Positions 14,715-23,212 of a DNA stretch of 24,656 nt are shown here, one piece after another. Positions within the stretch are counted from its first letter, which is position 1; each line of letters starts with the position of its first letter. The notes under the pieces were generated by a model. That model had not been told where the DNA came from. It saw only the letters and a program-made list of their open reading frames with translations, and searched no databases. Source of the DNA: Candidatus Ancillula prorhinotermitis (GTDB taxonomy: Bacteria > Actinomycetota > Actinomycetes > Actinomycetales > Bifidobacteriaceae); contig JAITGF010000008.1 in NCBI GenBank assembly GCA_031280795.1, forward strand, positions 1 to 24,656. The letters run 5' to 3'. A program made the translations under genes and the position numbers.

Positions 14715-16019
14715 TTAGCTGACGATCTGCATAGCGATGAAGACGATAAGACCGACAATTACAAAAATCGCCACCATCATTAACGCTAGCTGAAGGTCGA
14801 TGATGTGTTTTGGCCGACGCTTTTTGACAGGCACATTTGTCATTAACTTAGCAGTTTTATGCCTCGTTGAAGTCACACCTGTAGCCGGTATTCGTGATTT
14901 GGGCGTATTTTTCATTGGGGAATTTTTTGAATACTTATTCGCGGCTTTTCCGTTATTCATATTTGGAGAAGGCTTTGACGAAGATTTTGGATAGGCCACA
15001 CTAGCACTTCGTGATTTTAATGTGCGAGAAGGGTTGGCTCCGGGCTTAGTATTTACTTTGTCAACTGCGCTGTTGCGGTGTTTGGCACGCGTGTTTGTAA
15101 TGTGCATGTTTTTCACCGGTAACTTGCTGGCAATTTTGTTGATGGTTGGCTTGTTGTTGGTTGGTTTGGCGTCAAGTAAATCAAATTCTGGCTCTGCATT
15201 AATATTTTCTAGTAGCTCATCGAATTGCTTAGCAACTTTAGTGCCGTCTACAGCGCGTACGTTTGAGTTTTTCTCAAGTAGATTAATAACTATTTTGCCA
15301 AACTTGGGGTCAGTTTCCTCACTAAGTGGTGGCACAGGATTGTTTACTTGGGCAATGGCGATATCGACGGCATTTTTACCCCCAAACGGACGCTTTCCTT
15401 GTGATGCTTCAAACGCAATTACACCCAGCGCGTAAAGATCAGACGCCCCAGTCGCATCATCCCCGATTGCTTGCTCAGGAGAAAGATATTGTGCAGTGCC
15501 GACCACCATTCCTGCAGCGGTCATATTTAGCTGATTGACTGCTTTAGACACACCAAAGTCGGCAATTTTCACCAAACCAGTGCTGTCAATCAAGATGTTA
15601 GCAGGCTTGATGTCGCGATGAACGATACCATTTCGGTGCGCATACCCCAGGGCACCGGCTATTTGAGAGAGGATCGGCAATAGCCTTTCAAGCGGGAGGA
15701 TGGGTTCTGTCCGCAGGATTTCCGCTAGAGACTCTCCCTCAATATACTCCATAATGATATAGCCGATGTTACCATCTTCATAGTAGTCATGTAGTGCAAC
15801 GATGTTAGGGTGGGTTAGCATCGCGTTATTGCGTGCTTCGATACGTAGTCGCTGTAAGAAGTCTTCGTTGCCAAAGTTTTCTTCACGAAGCGCCTTTATC
15901 GCAACTTTTCGACCCAAGATAGTGTCTTCACCAACCCACATCTCGCCCATGCCTCCAGTGGCAATAATTTCTGACAATTGATAACGATTATTGATGATAA
16001 TGCCTGGTGTTAGTTTCAT
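14715..16019 (-). CDS. pknA: Ser/Thr protein kinase, PknA-like, single membrane anchor
   Basis: An actinobacterial kinase controlling cell shape and division. The catalytic domain (about 1-272) is complete: glycine loop IATGGMGEMWVGED, Lys42, HRDIKPAN with Asp136 and Asn141, ADFGVSKA with Asp154 and VGTAQYLSPEQ. Residues 283-405 form a strongly basic, Lys/Ser/Asn/Pro-rich linker almost free of acidic residues. A transmembrane segment (about 410-432) ends the protein, with essentially no outer domain and no PASTA repeats. That fits PknA rather than PknB. The ATG overlaps the pbpA stop as ATGA, with GGGGG and GTAG before it. It is the last gene of the operon; a pknB gene, usually next, is absent here. 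Confidence 0.93.
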   Translation of the reverse strand: MKLTPGIIINNRYQLSEIIATGGMGEMWVGEDTILGRKVAIKALREENFGNEDFLQRLRIEARNNAMLTHPNIVALHDYYEDGNIGYIIMEYIEGESLAEILRTEPILPLERLLPILSQIAGALGYAHRNGIVHRDIKPANILIDSTGLVKIADFGVSKAVNQLNMTAAGMVVGTAQYLSPEQAIGDDATGASDLYALGVIAFEASQGKRPFGGKNAVDIAIAQVNNPVPPLSEETDPKFGKIVINLLEKNSNVRAVDGTKVAKQFDELLENINAEPEFDLLDAKPTNNKPTINKIASKLPVKNMHITNTRAKHRNSAVDKVNTKPGANPSRTLKSRSASVAYPKSSSKPSPNMNNGKAANKYSKNSPMKNTPKSRIPATGVTSTRHKTAKLMTNVPVKKRRPKHIIDLQLALMMVAIFVIVGLIVFIAMQIVS

Positions 16020-17548
16020 TTGCTACCCCCTAAATCCTCTAACAAATAGTGCTTAAAGATATTCGATGCGATTTTAGCAGCATTAGTGCCGATCACTCCG
16101 TTTTCCAGGAAGACTGCTAGTGCTATTTTTGGATCATCAACGGGTGCAAACCCTGTAAACCATCCATGGGGATTCTTATCAGTAGCGTTCTCGGCGGTCC
16201 CCGTCTTTCCAGCAACTTTCACTCCTTTGACGCCAGCATAGCTAGCGATGCCATTTGCAACATCTGAGAACATCATGTCTTTGATCTGGTCAGCAAAAGT
16301 GGGGTTTATGCGTAAGTTATCATCATTTTTCACTAAAACCTTCTCGCTTTCAAAAAGCACTTTACCTGAGCTGTCAGTTATACTATCAATTAGGTGTGGG
16401 TTAGCTAAGTAGCCATCATTGGCGACGATTGCTGAAATTAAGCAGTCCTGAAATGGTGTTGTTTTTACATCGCCTTGGCCAATGGATGCTAGCGCTAAAC
16501 GGTCGTCAGTTAAATTGGTGGGGAAAATGGGGGTTTGAGTCTTAAAAGCGTAGTCGGAATTATAGCCAAAGGGTGAGGTGGCGATTGTAAAGCTTTCACC
16601 ATACCCAAAATCAGATGATACGTTGCGCATTATCGACTGGCCGACATCGACTCCAAGCATTGCAAAAGCAGTATTGCAAGACTGTTCAAGCGCTCGAAGC
16701 ATAGTCTCCTGACCCGATGTCGCATGACAATTACCATCAGCGTAGTTTGGCAAATCGGTGGCAGTGCCCGGTAGCTGATATCTAAGTGGTGCTGGGATTA
16801 TGCTTGAGGGCTGATATCTACCTGATGTTAAAGCCGAAGCAGCTGTAATGACTTTGAAGGTAGAGCCTGGCGGGTATAGCTCATCGGTAGCACGATTCAT
16901 CATTGGGTCATCTTCTTGCGTGGCTGCAGCTGAGTAATTCTGGCTGGCAACTTGGGTGTCATGCACTGCAAAAGTGTTGTAGTCTAGGCTTGGGAATGAC
17001 GCTAAAGCTAAGATGCGCCCAGTCTGGGGCTCAATCGCTACTATAGCCCCACGATACCCCGAACTGGCTAGAGCTTGGTACGCCGCTTGCTGTAAGGAGT
17101 CATTTATACTTAAGTGCACGTCAGCTCCACGTGGCTCTTTCTGCATGATGAAATCTGTGACATTACTGATGGCGAGCTCCGGGATGTCACCATTTAGCTC
17201 AGCATTTAGAGCTGCTTCAATGCCTCGATCAGCTTTGTTGGCAATGCTGTAGAAGCCGGTTATACCAGAGTATGCCAGAGCATCTTCGTAGACGCGTTGA
17301 TAGCGAAAACTATCGTCAGCAGGCATTGAGGAGGCGATTATTTTCTCAGCTCCGCTTGCATTCTGGTGCACAAATATACTACCCCTATTCTTACCAAATT
17401 CTTGATAAATCGCGCGAGTGTTATAACCGTTTTGAGAAAGGTCATCGGCGCGGAAAAATTGAATAGCAGTAGTCGATACCATTAGCGTAATGCACAATAG
17501 CGCTGAAATAGTTGAAATTACCTTTATCTGTCTATCTACTGCGAGCAA
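16016..17548 (-). CDS. pbpA: Class B penicillin-binding protein, transpeptidase (PbpA-like)
   Basis: It cross-links peptidoglycan together with the RodA glycosyltransferase encoded just upstream. The protein is 510 aa with an N-terminal membrane anchor (about 10-31), a non-catalytic region, and the transpeptidase domain with its three motifs: Ser229/Lys232 in PPGSTFK, SCN at 289-291 and AGKTGTAEN near 455. The start is TTG 17548, the only canonical codon before the anchor, because an in-frame TAG lies 9 nt upstream. GAGGAGG directly abuts the TTG, an unusually close spacing. It overlaps the rodA end by 17 nt. Confidence 0.95.
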   Translation of the reverse strand: MLAVDRQIKVISTISALLCITLMVSTTAIQFFRADDLSQNGYNTRAIYQEFGKNRGSIFVHQNASGAEKIIASSMPADDSFRYQRVYEDALAYSGITGFYSIANKADRGIEAALNAELNGDIPELAISNVTDFIMQKEPRGADVHLSINDSLQQAAYQALASSGYRGAIVAIEPQTGRILALASFPSLDYNTFAVHDTQVASQNYSAAATQEDDPMMNRATDELYPPGSTFKVITAASALTSGRYQPSSIIPAPLRYQLPGTATDLPNYADGNCHATSGQETMLRALEQSCNTAFAMLGVDVGQSIMRNVSSDFGYGESFTIATSPFGYNSDYAFKTQTPIFPTNLTDDRLALASIGQGDVKTTPFQDCLISAIVANDGYLANPHLIDSITDSSGKVLFESEKVLVKNDDNLRINPTFADQIKDMMFSDVANGIASYAGVKGVKVAGKTGTAENATDKNPHGWFTGFAPVDDPKIALAVFLENGVIGTNAAKIASNIFKHYLLEDLGGSK

Positions 17549-18980
17549 CCTCCTCTATGGGGACTTCTTCAAGTATCTTAGCCTTTTCCGGAATTGCTTT
17601 GGTTGCAGATGGGGTGCGAATAACCCCGGGCGCTTTGCTTCTAGCATTTGAAATGACTATCAGAATGCATATCATCATGTAGTTTGCAAAAAGCGAGGAC
17701 CCCCCGCGAGCGATAAAAGGTAAGGTCAGCCCTGTGATGGGGATGATGCCAGTGACACCACCGACTACAACGAAAATTTGTAGCGAAATTGAGAAGGCAA
17801 TACCACATGCAAGTAGCTTTCCGAAACGGTCGTTGACGCTTAGCGATATGGAAATTGCGCGCTCGATCAGCAGTAGATAAAGCACTAGGATTGCCAGCAA
17901 GCCGGTCAGGCCCAATTCTTCACCTAAGGCGGAGTAGATGAAATCGGAGTTTGAAAAGGGGGTTAAAATCGGGAAACCTTGCCCAAACCCAGTGCCGAGC
18001 ATCCCACCATTGGCAAGTGCAAAAAAACCTTGAACCACTTGGCCGGAGCCGCCAAATGAGCGCTGATAGATTTCAGGGTTAAAAGGGTCGAGCCATATCT
18101 CAATGCGTGTAGCGACGTGACTGAAGACCTTTGTCGCTAGGTATGCGCCACCCATGAACAGTCCAATGCCAATCACCGCCCACGACACTTTACCTGTGGC
18201 AGTATATAACATCATGATGAATAGCCCGAAGAAAAGTAGCGAAGTTCCTAAGTCATGCTGGAATACGAGTATTAATAGCGATATAAACCACACCACTAAG
18301 ATAGGACCCAAATCCTGTAGGCGGGGGAGTTGCAGCCCCAAAATCCGCCTTCCGGCACTCTTCAAGCGTTCACTGTTGACTGTGAGGTAGCCAGCGAAGA
18401 AGATGCTCAGGAATATTTTAGCGAATTCGGCGGGCTGCATTGTGCCAAGTGGCCCAAGCTTTATCCACACACTTGCGCCATTCGCCTCTAGGCCAAGCCC
18501 TGGAATCAACGGTAGAATTATACAGATAATTCCGGCTGCCATACAAGTATAGATGAAACGACGTAGTTTTCGGTGATCTTTTAGTAAAATCACACCGACC
18601 GTCAGAAATGCAATGGAGATAACACTGAAGATAAACTGTGAATTGATTGCAAAAATATACCCATCTATTAAATCATCTATACTCAAGTCGATGCTGTAGA
18701 TTTGGGTTAGGCCGATGCAATTCAATAGCAAAACAATTGGGAAGATAATTGGGTCGCTACCGGGCAGGAAGTGGCTTATTAGTAGGGGAGCAATCAAAGC
18801 TAAAGTGCACATAACGCCAATCAGTGCTTTACTCATCAGTACTTTGCTGCTATCACCTAAAGCTGCACCATCACCTGTACTAATGGACGAACTGGGCGAA
18901 TTAAAGAGAGTAAGCAGACCAACAGTGCTTACTGCAAGCGCATAAAGCGAAAATCCAAATGACTTAACTTTTATCATCAT
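17532..18980 (-). CDS. rodA: Peptidoglycan glycosyltransferase RodA (SEDS family)
   Basis: A SEDS-family polymerase for lipid II. From ATG 18980 it has 482 aa and about ten to twelve membrane segments. Family signs are FSNSDFIYSALGEELGLTG, the region GLEANGASVWIKLGPLGTMQPAEFAKIF, FQHDLGTSLLFFGLF and the C-terminal LPFIARGGSSLFANY. I prefer ATG 18980 (or the adjacent ATG 18977) to an upstream ATG at 19076, because AGAGG lies about 9 nt before it and the first membrane segment follows. The start overlaps the end of pstP by 17 nt. RodA rather than FtsW follows from the gene order. Confidence 0.95.
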   Translation of the reverse strand: MMIKVKSFGFSLYALAVSTVGLLTLFNSPSSSISTGDGAALGDSSKVLMSKALIGVMCTLALIAPLLISHFLPGSDPIIFPIVLLLNCIGLTQIYSIDLSIDDLIDGYIFAINSQFIFSVISIAFLTVGVILLKDHRKLRRFIYTCMAAGIICIILPLIPGLGLEANGASVWIKLGPLGTMQPAEFAKIFLSIFFAGYLTVNSERLKSAGRRILGLQLPRLQDLGPILVVWFISLLILVFQHDLGTSLLFFGLFIMMLYTATGKVSWAVIGIGLFMGGAYLATKVFSHVATRIEIWLDPFNPEIYQRSFGGSGQVVQGFFALANGGMLGTGFGQGFPILTPFSNSDFIYSALGEELGLTGLLAILVLYLLLIERAISISLSVNDRFGKLLACGIAFSISLQIFVVVGGVTGIIPITGLTLPFIARGGSSLFANYMMICILIVISNARSKAPGVIRTPSATKAIPEKAKILEEVPIEEVARSR

Positions 18981-19920
18981 TGTAATTCCTCTTCTTAAAG
19001 AAGGAGAATAACGAGCGCTTTGATGATTTTGTAACATGTGGCTCAGTGTTAATTGCCGCCCTTTTACCGCGCTCAACGATTTCGTTTAAGTAATCTTGTA
19101 GCGATTCATGTGCAGCCCCAGCAAAAATTGGTACATCTTGATGGTTAGGAAGTTCCTTCTCGGATACGACATCTGCTACCACAGCTGTGCAGTTATCAGT
19201 AGAACCAGTCTCCATTGCACGGTCGACTAGTTTTTTTGCAGCTTCATTTACGTCGACAGTGTTTTGCAAAATGCGTTCAATCTCATCGTTGTCAAGCACT
19301 CCACAGACGCCGTCGGAGCAGAGTAGGTATCGATCTCCGCGCTCAATTGGAAGTGACTTAATGTCCGGATTTAAATCCACTTCAAAATCGCCGAGCACAC
19401 GCATCACTACATTCTTCTGGGGGTGAGTCATAGCTTCTTCTAGAGTTATTTTTCCAGAGTCGACAAGGTGTTGCACAAAGGTGTGGTCACGAGTTATTTG
19501 AGTAAGCTTGCCTTCATGCAGTAGGTATGCTCTAGAGTCACCTAGATGCGCGCAAACAAAGGCGTTCTCGGAGCGCAGTATAGCTGTGAGTGTTGTGCCC
19601 ATACCAGCGAGCTCATCGTTTTCTTTAACAGCTTCAATTATCGCTAAGTAGATTTGCACCACTGAGCGCTCCACAAGCGAAATGGCCTCCTTTTCCGTGA
19701 GTCGATTCCGAGCGATTCCGCGGGGGTTAGCTGCAGCATCAAGTGGGGATAGCATCGTTACGGTAATTGTTGAAGCTACATCTCCACCGGCATGACCTCC
19801 CATGCCGTCCGCCACTAGTAAGAAATTCTTACCAGCGAAGGCGGAGTCTTGGTTTGAATCACGCACAGTACCGACGTCAGATGCAACCCCGTAGTTAAAT
19901 GCCAGTTTGCTTAAACTCAT
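18964..19920 (-). CDS. pstP: PP2C-family Ser/Thr phosphatase (PstP-like)
   Basis: It removes phosphates set by the operon's kinase. The 318-aa protein has the PP2C metal-binding motifs: DVGTVRDSNQDS, VADGMGGHAGGD (36-47), AHLGDSRAYLLHEGKL, ITRDHTFVQHLV, LLCSDGVCGVLDNDEI and TDNCTAVVADV. In contrast to mycobacterial PstP, no transmembrane segment or outer domain follows; it ends in a basic tail (SSKRSLFSFFKKRN). The start ATG shares its A with the fhaB stop (TAATG), and GGAG lies 8 nt before it. The same bases spell TGATATAAT, but a promoter there would start inside the gene, so coupling is more likely. Confidence 0.95.
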   Translation of the reverse strand: MSLSKLAFNYGVASDVGTVRDSNQDSAFAGKNFLLVADGMGGHAGGDVASTITVTMLSPLDAAANPRGIARNRLTEKEAISLVERSVVQIYLAIIEAVKENDELAGMGTTLTAILRSENAFVCAHLGDSRAYLLHEGKLTQITRDHTFVQHLVDSGKITLEEAMTHPQKNVVMRVLGDFEVDLNPDIKSLPIERGDRYLLCSDGVCGVLDNDEIERILQNTVDVNEAAKKLVDRAMETGSTDNCTAVVADVVSEKELPNHQDVPIFAGAAHESLQDYLNEIVERGKRAAINTEPHVTKSSKRSLFSFFKKRNYNDDKS

Positions 19921-20438
19921 TATATCAGCTCCAAAACGTTTTTCCCGATTGTGATACGACTTCCAACTTTTAGCTCAGTGATTTTAGATATTTGAGTACC
20001 GTCTACTACTGTGCCGTTTGTCGAATGTAAATCTTCAATATAGCATGACTCGCTCTGCCAGAAAATACGTGCATGTTTAGATGAGACAAAGCTATCGTGT
20101 AGAGTTATGTTTGAAGTATCCAAGCGTCCGATTAGAGTTTCGAAGCTATCTAAAGTGATGATATCACCCACTGCGATACCGGAAAGTACGTGAATTGCGG
20201 TAGGCTTTGTGCGGGGTGACCGATAGCCGTCTTCTGTGCGCACATTATGCGTAGCGTTTTCAGCCAAAACACCACCTGAAGACACGGCAACACTTGCAGG
20301 TATATTCGCAGCAGCGGGCAGTTCTTGTGCAAGAGCTGATGGGGTGCTTGTAGAGAGTTTTAAGGCCGGTGATTTACCGAAGATATCCTTACGTACTAGC
20401 GCGATTGCGGACAGCACGAATAACCACAGAAGTAGCAA
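19920..20438 (-). CDS. fhaB: Membrane-anchored FHA-domain protein (FhaB/FipA-like)
   Basis: An FHA protein binds phosphothreonine on kinase substrates. At 172 aa from TTG 20438 it has an N-terminal hydrophobic segment (LLLWLFVLSAIALV), a linker and a C-terminal FHA domain with IGRLD, SSKHARIF and LHSTNGTVVDG. The start is doubtful. Coding-like sequence (FIILKYAY) that completes the membrane segment continues upstream in frame, but from the in-frame TGA at 20501-20499 down to TTG 20438 there is no ATG or GTG, only ATT, ATA and CTG. GGGAGG near 20491-20496 may be the ribosome site of an atypical start. It lies between fhaA and pstP as in other actinobacteria. Confidence 0.9.
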   Translation of the reverse strand: MLLLWLFVLSAIALVRKDIFGKSPALKLSTSTPSALAQELPAAANIPASVAVSSGGVLAENATHNVRTEDGYRSPRTKPTAIHVLSGIAVGDIITLDSFETLIGRLDTSNITLHDSFVSSKHARIFWQSESCYIEDLHSTNGTVVDGTQISKITELKVGSRITIGKNVLELI

Positions 20439-20476
20439 ATATGCATACTTCAGTATAATGAATGCTGTACTTACGA

Positions 20477-21637
20477 CTACTTGCCGGCGCCTCCCTTTTC
20501 ACCATTACCCCACGTGATGGGCTCAGAGAGTTGAAGTTCTTTGAAAGGGTCTGGCACTGATGCCGGTGGAAATACCTTAGGGGCTGGCGCTGGCGTGCTC
20601 GAAACTGGCGCGCTCGAAACTGGTGAGCTAGGATCTGGTCTATTTGGGGCTGGAGGAACTGGAGCTGCTTTCAAGAAAGCTTCGGCGTCGAAATCTTCTA
20701 CATGGTTGAGCACGTTACTTTGTGCATAGTCATTCGCAGGGGTGTATGCAGGGGCGTTGTTGAAGTCAGCAGGGCTACTTGATTGTAAGCTTTTTTCGGC
20801 ACTCGTTTCAGAGCTCGGCATTTTAAAGCTCGAGTCAGAGCTCGGGTCAATATTCAAGTCAATATTCGGGGGAGCGTCGGCTGGCGTGAAAATCGGAGGA
20901 GTTTCTTCTGCGGGGCTTAGAGTACTTAGGCGTGGCTCCCAAAAGGTGATGCGAGTGTGCCCAACTGTGATCACATTGCCGTCCACCAGCGTTGCGGCAG
21001 CCGTTTTGTTACCTTCGATGAAGATGCCATTGGTCGACCCTAGGTCGGAGGCAATAGTACCACTTTTTGTGACGCGAAGCTCTAAGTGCTTACGCGAAAC
21101 TCCGGAATCGTCAAGTACGATGTCACAGCTTGAGCTACGCCCGAGCACAGTAATAGGTTTGGTTAAGGTGTGTCGTTTGCCGTCGACGTCTATAGTGGGG
21201 TTGGTAGTGCTCAAACTAGCATTTTCAAAGACGGCAGGTGCTTCTGGTTCGTCAACTTCCTGAGTGCGGGTTGCGCTTGATATGATGTTGTACTCCCCAG
21301 CGGCACTGCTAGTATCCTCCTCAAAGGTGACTGATATATTACCGATGAAAGAATATCCTTCAGAGTTAGCGTGCTCAGTAACAGTTGCGACGAGCTCGTC
21401 GGCAAACTCGCTAGGCCCCCATGACTCAATTTTGTCAAAATCAGGGGTGGAGAGAATTATGCGATACACATTAGGCGTGACTTTTTTACCATCGCCCACA
21501 GCAACTGCCTTTTCGTCTGATTCCTGCCTGAGTGCGACGGCAAAGTCTACCGGCTTTAAATCGCGCGAAGCAAACTTAGAGAAGACGGAGTTTACAGCGC
21601 CTTCTACACTTTTTTCGAAATTGTCAAAGAATCCCAT
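20477..21637 (-). CDS. fhaA: FHA-domain protein FhaA with N-terminal DUF3662 domain
   Basis: First gene of the wall-signalling operon. At 386 aa it starts with MGFFDNFEKSVEGAVNSVFS, the usual beginning of FhaA, followed by the DUF3662 region (to about 110) with RDLKPVDFAVALRQ. The FHA domain is at about 158-233: LGRSSSCDIVLDD, VSRKHLELR and DLGSTNGIFIEGN. Unlike the mycobacterial protein, where the FHA domain is C-terminal, about 145 residues of Pro/Ser/Ala-rich sequence follow it. Part of that tail is coded by 15-bp repeats (20592-20606 and 20607-20621). The ATG at 21637 is chosen over the in-frame ATGs at 21643 and 21661, because the -10 lies 6 nt before it. Confidence 0.93.
   Translation of the reverse strand: MGFFDNFEKSVEGAVNSVFSKFASRDLKPVDFAVALRQESDEKAVAVGDGKKVTPNVYRIILSTPDFDKIESWGPSEFADELVATVTEHANSEGYSFIGNISVTFEEDTSSAAGEYNIISSATRTQEVDEPEAPAVFENASLSTTNPTIDVDGKRHTLTKPITVLGRSSSCDIVLDDSGVSRKHLELRVTKSGTIASDLGSTNGIFIEGNKTAAATLVDGNVITVGHTRITFWEPRLSTLSPAEETPPIFTPADAPPNIDLNIDPSSDSSFKMPSSETSAEKSLQSSSPADFNNAPAYTPANDYAQSNVLNHVEDFDAEAFLKAAPVPPAPNRPDPSSPVSSAPVSSTPAPAPKVFPPASVPDPFKELQLSEPITWGNGEKGGAGK
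20592..20636. repeat. 15-bp tandem repeat in the fhaA tail
   Basis: Two near-identical units (ggcgtgctcgaaact and ggcgcgctcgaaact, one difference) are followed by a diverged third. They encode SSxPV-type pentapeptides in the low-complexity tail. Confidence 0.7.
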
Positions 21638-21672
21638 AGTCATATTATACCATAATTCCAAATCTTCTGCAC
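21638..21672 (-). promoter_or_regulatory. Leaderless promoter of the fhaA-pknA operon
   Basis: On the minus strand: GTGCAG (21672-21667), 17-nt spacer, ending in TGG (21652-21650), TATAAT (21649-21644), six nucleotides, ATG 21637. It appears to be the only promoter for the six-gene operon. Confidence 0.75.
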
Positions 21673-21694
21673 GCCTAAATTTGACAAAATATGG

Positions 21695-21730
21695 TTGCAG
21701 AATGTGTCTGGATGTGATATAATTATGAAT
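21695..21730 (+). promoter_or_regulatory. Leaderless promoter of argH-mnmA
   Basis: TTGCAG (21695-21700), 17-nt spacer ending in TGA (21715-21717), TATAAT (21718-21723), seven nucleotides, ATG 21731. It is back to back with the fhaA promoter; the two -35-like boxes are only 22 bp apart. Confidence 0.75.
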
Positions 21731-23200
21731 ATGAGTAATTCTAGCACGAATGAAGGTGCTTTATGGGGCGGCAGATTTGCTGATAAACCTTCGCACGCCC
21801 TAGAAGCCATTTCAAAGTCTACTCATTTTGACTGGCGTTTAGCCCCTTATGACATTAAGGGCTCAATCGCGCATGCTCACGCCCTAAAAACGGCTGGCAT
21901 TATCACTGATGAAGATGTCGCTGTGCTCGAAAAGGCGTTATTGAGTATGCTAGATGATTTCGAAGCTAGTGCGCTTATCCCTCTTCAGGGTGATGAAGAT
22001 GTGCATGGTGCTTTAGAGAGGGTTTTGATTGAGCGAGCCGGTGAAGAAGTGGGCGGAAAGCTCCGGGCGGGGCGTAGTCGTAATGATCAAATTGCCACTT
22101 TGATACGTCTATATATGCTTGATGCCACTCAGAAATTGCGAGATGAAGTAATCGGTCTGCTTGAAAGCATCACCACTCAAGCGAGTTCGGCCCTTAAAGA
22201 GCGGTGCATCATGCCTGGGCGCACACATTTGCAGCACGCTCAGCCGGTACTGTTAGCACACCATCTGCTTGCGCACGGCTGGGCATTACTTCGTGATCTT
22301 GAGCGCTTTGAGGACTGGTCAAAGCGGGCGAAACTTTCACCATATGGTAGCGGGGCGTTAGCAGGCCAGACATTAGGTCTAGACGCAACATCGATTGCCA
22401 AAGAGCTTGGCCTTAGTGGTCTTGAGCCAAACTCCATCGATGCAACATCTAGTCGAGACGTTGTAGCCGAATTTGCTTTCATTTTAACCACAATCAGTAT
22501 CAACTTGAGCCGTTTTGCTGAAGAGATTATCCTTTGGAACACGAAAGAGTTTGGTTTTGTCAAGCTGAGCGATGCTTATTCAACTGGCTCATCGATTATG
22601 CCACAGAAGAAAAACCCCGATATATCTGAGTTGACCCGCGGAAAGTCTGGACGCATCATCGGCAACCTCTCAGGTCTTCTTGCCACTTTGAAGGGGCTAC
22701 CACTTGCATACAACCGTGACCTGCAAGAAGATAAAGAGCCAGTTTTTGATAGTGTCGACCAGCTGCTACTAATCCTGCCGGCATTCAGTGGCCAAGTGAA
22801 AACTATGCAGTTTAACTATCAACGCTTAAACGATTTGGCACCACAAGGATTCGCTTTGGCAACTGATATTGCGGAGTGGCTTGTCAAAGAAGGTGTTCCG
22901 TTTAAAATTGCTCATGAACTTTCTGGTGAATGTGTAACGCTCTGCGAGCAAAAAGCATCCGCGCTCAATAAAGAAGTGGATCTTTGGGATTTAAGCGATG
23001 CGGAGTTCGAAGAAATCTTAAGCCCGGCACTAGACAGGTTTTCGAGCAGAAATGACTCAAAAACAACTGCTAAAGATGTGCGCTCAGTTTTGACGGCCAT
23101 AGGGTCTGTGACTTTACGAGATACCTTTTCAGGAACGTCTCCAGAGCGTGTAGAACGTCAGTTGATATCTTTCGTGAAAAAAATAAACGATTTGCGCTAA
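21731..23200 (+). CDS. argH: Argininosuccinate lyase
   Basis: ArgH splits argininosuccinate into arginine and fumarate in the last step of arginine synthesis. The 489-aa protein begins [19 protein letters not shown] as homologues do. It has [44 protein letters not shown] with the catalytic His, and the fumarase-superfamily signature [12 protein letters not shown]. The start is ATG 21731, 7 nt past the -10; the in-frame ATG at 21725 is one base from the -10 and is unlikely. No other arginine genes are adjacent. mnmA follows after 12 bp and is probably cotranscribed. Confidence 0.97.
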   Translation: MSNSSTNEGALWGGRFADKPSHALEAISKSTHFDWRLAPYDIKGSIAHAHALKTAGIITDEDVAVLEKALLSMLDDFEASALIPLQGDEDVHGALERVLIERAGEEVGGKLRAGRSRNDQIATLIRLYMLDATQKLRDEVIGLLESITTQASSALKERCIMPGRTHLQHAQPVLLAHHLLAHGWALLRDLERFEDWSKRAKLSPYGSGALAGQTLGLDATSIAKELGLSGLEPNSIDATSSRDVVAEFAFILTTISINLSRFAEEIILWNTKEFGFVKLSDAYSTGSSIMPQKKNPDISELTRGKSGRIIGNLSGLLATLKGLPLAYNRDLQEDKEPVFDSVDQLLLILPAFSGQVKTMQFNYQRLNDLAPQGFALATDIAEWLVKEGVPFKIAHELSGECVTLCEQKASALNKEVDLWDLSDAEFEEILSPALDRFSSRNDSKTTAKDVRSVLTAIGSVTLRDTFSGTSPERVERQLISFVKKINDLR

Positions 23201-23212
23201 CTAAAGGTATTG

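Noticed and set aside
18461..18469. DnaA box TTATCCACA
   Set aside because: A single copy inside conserved rodA coding sequence, with no further boxes or AT-rich unwinding region.
19917..19927. Separate promoter for pstP (TGATATAAT at the fhaB/pstP junction)
   Set aside because: The -10 overlaps the start codon, so transcription would begin inside the gene with no start codon at the right distance, and no TGCA-type box lies 17-19 nt upstream.
21695..21730. Longer ArgH starting at 21695 or 21725
   Set aside because: Both starts lie upstream of the predicted transcript start; the first would coincide with the -35 box.
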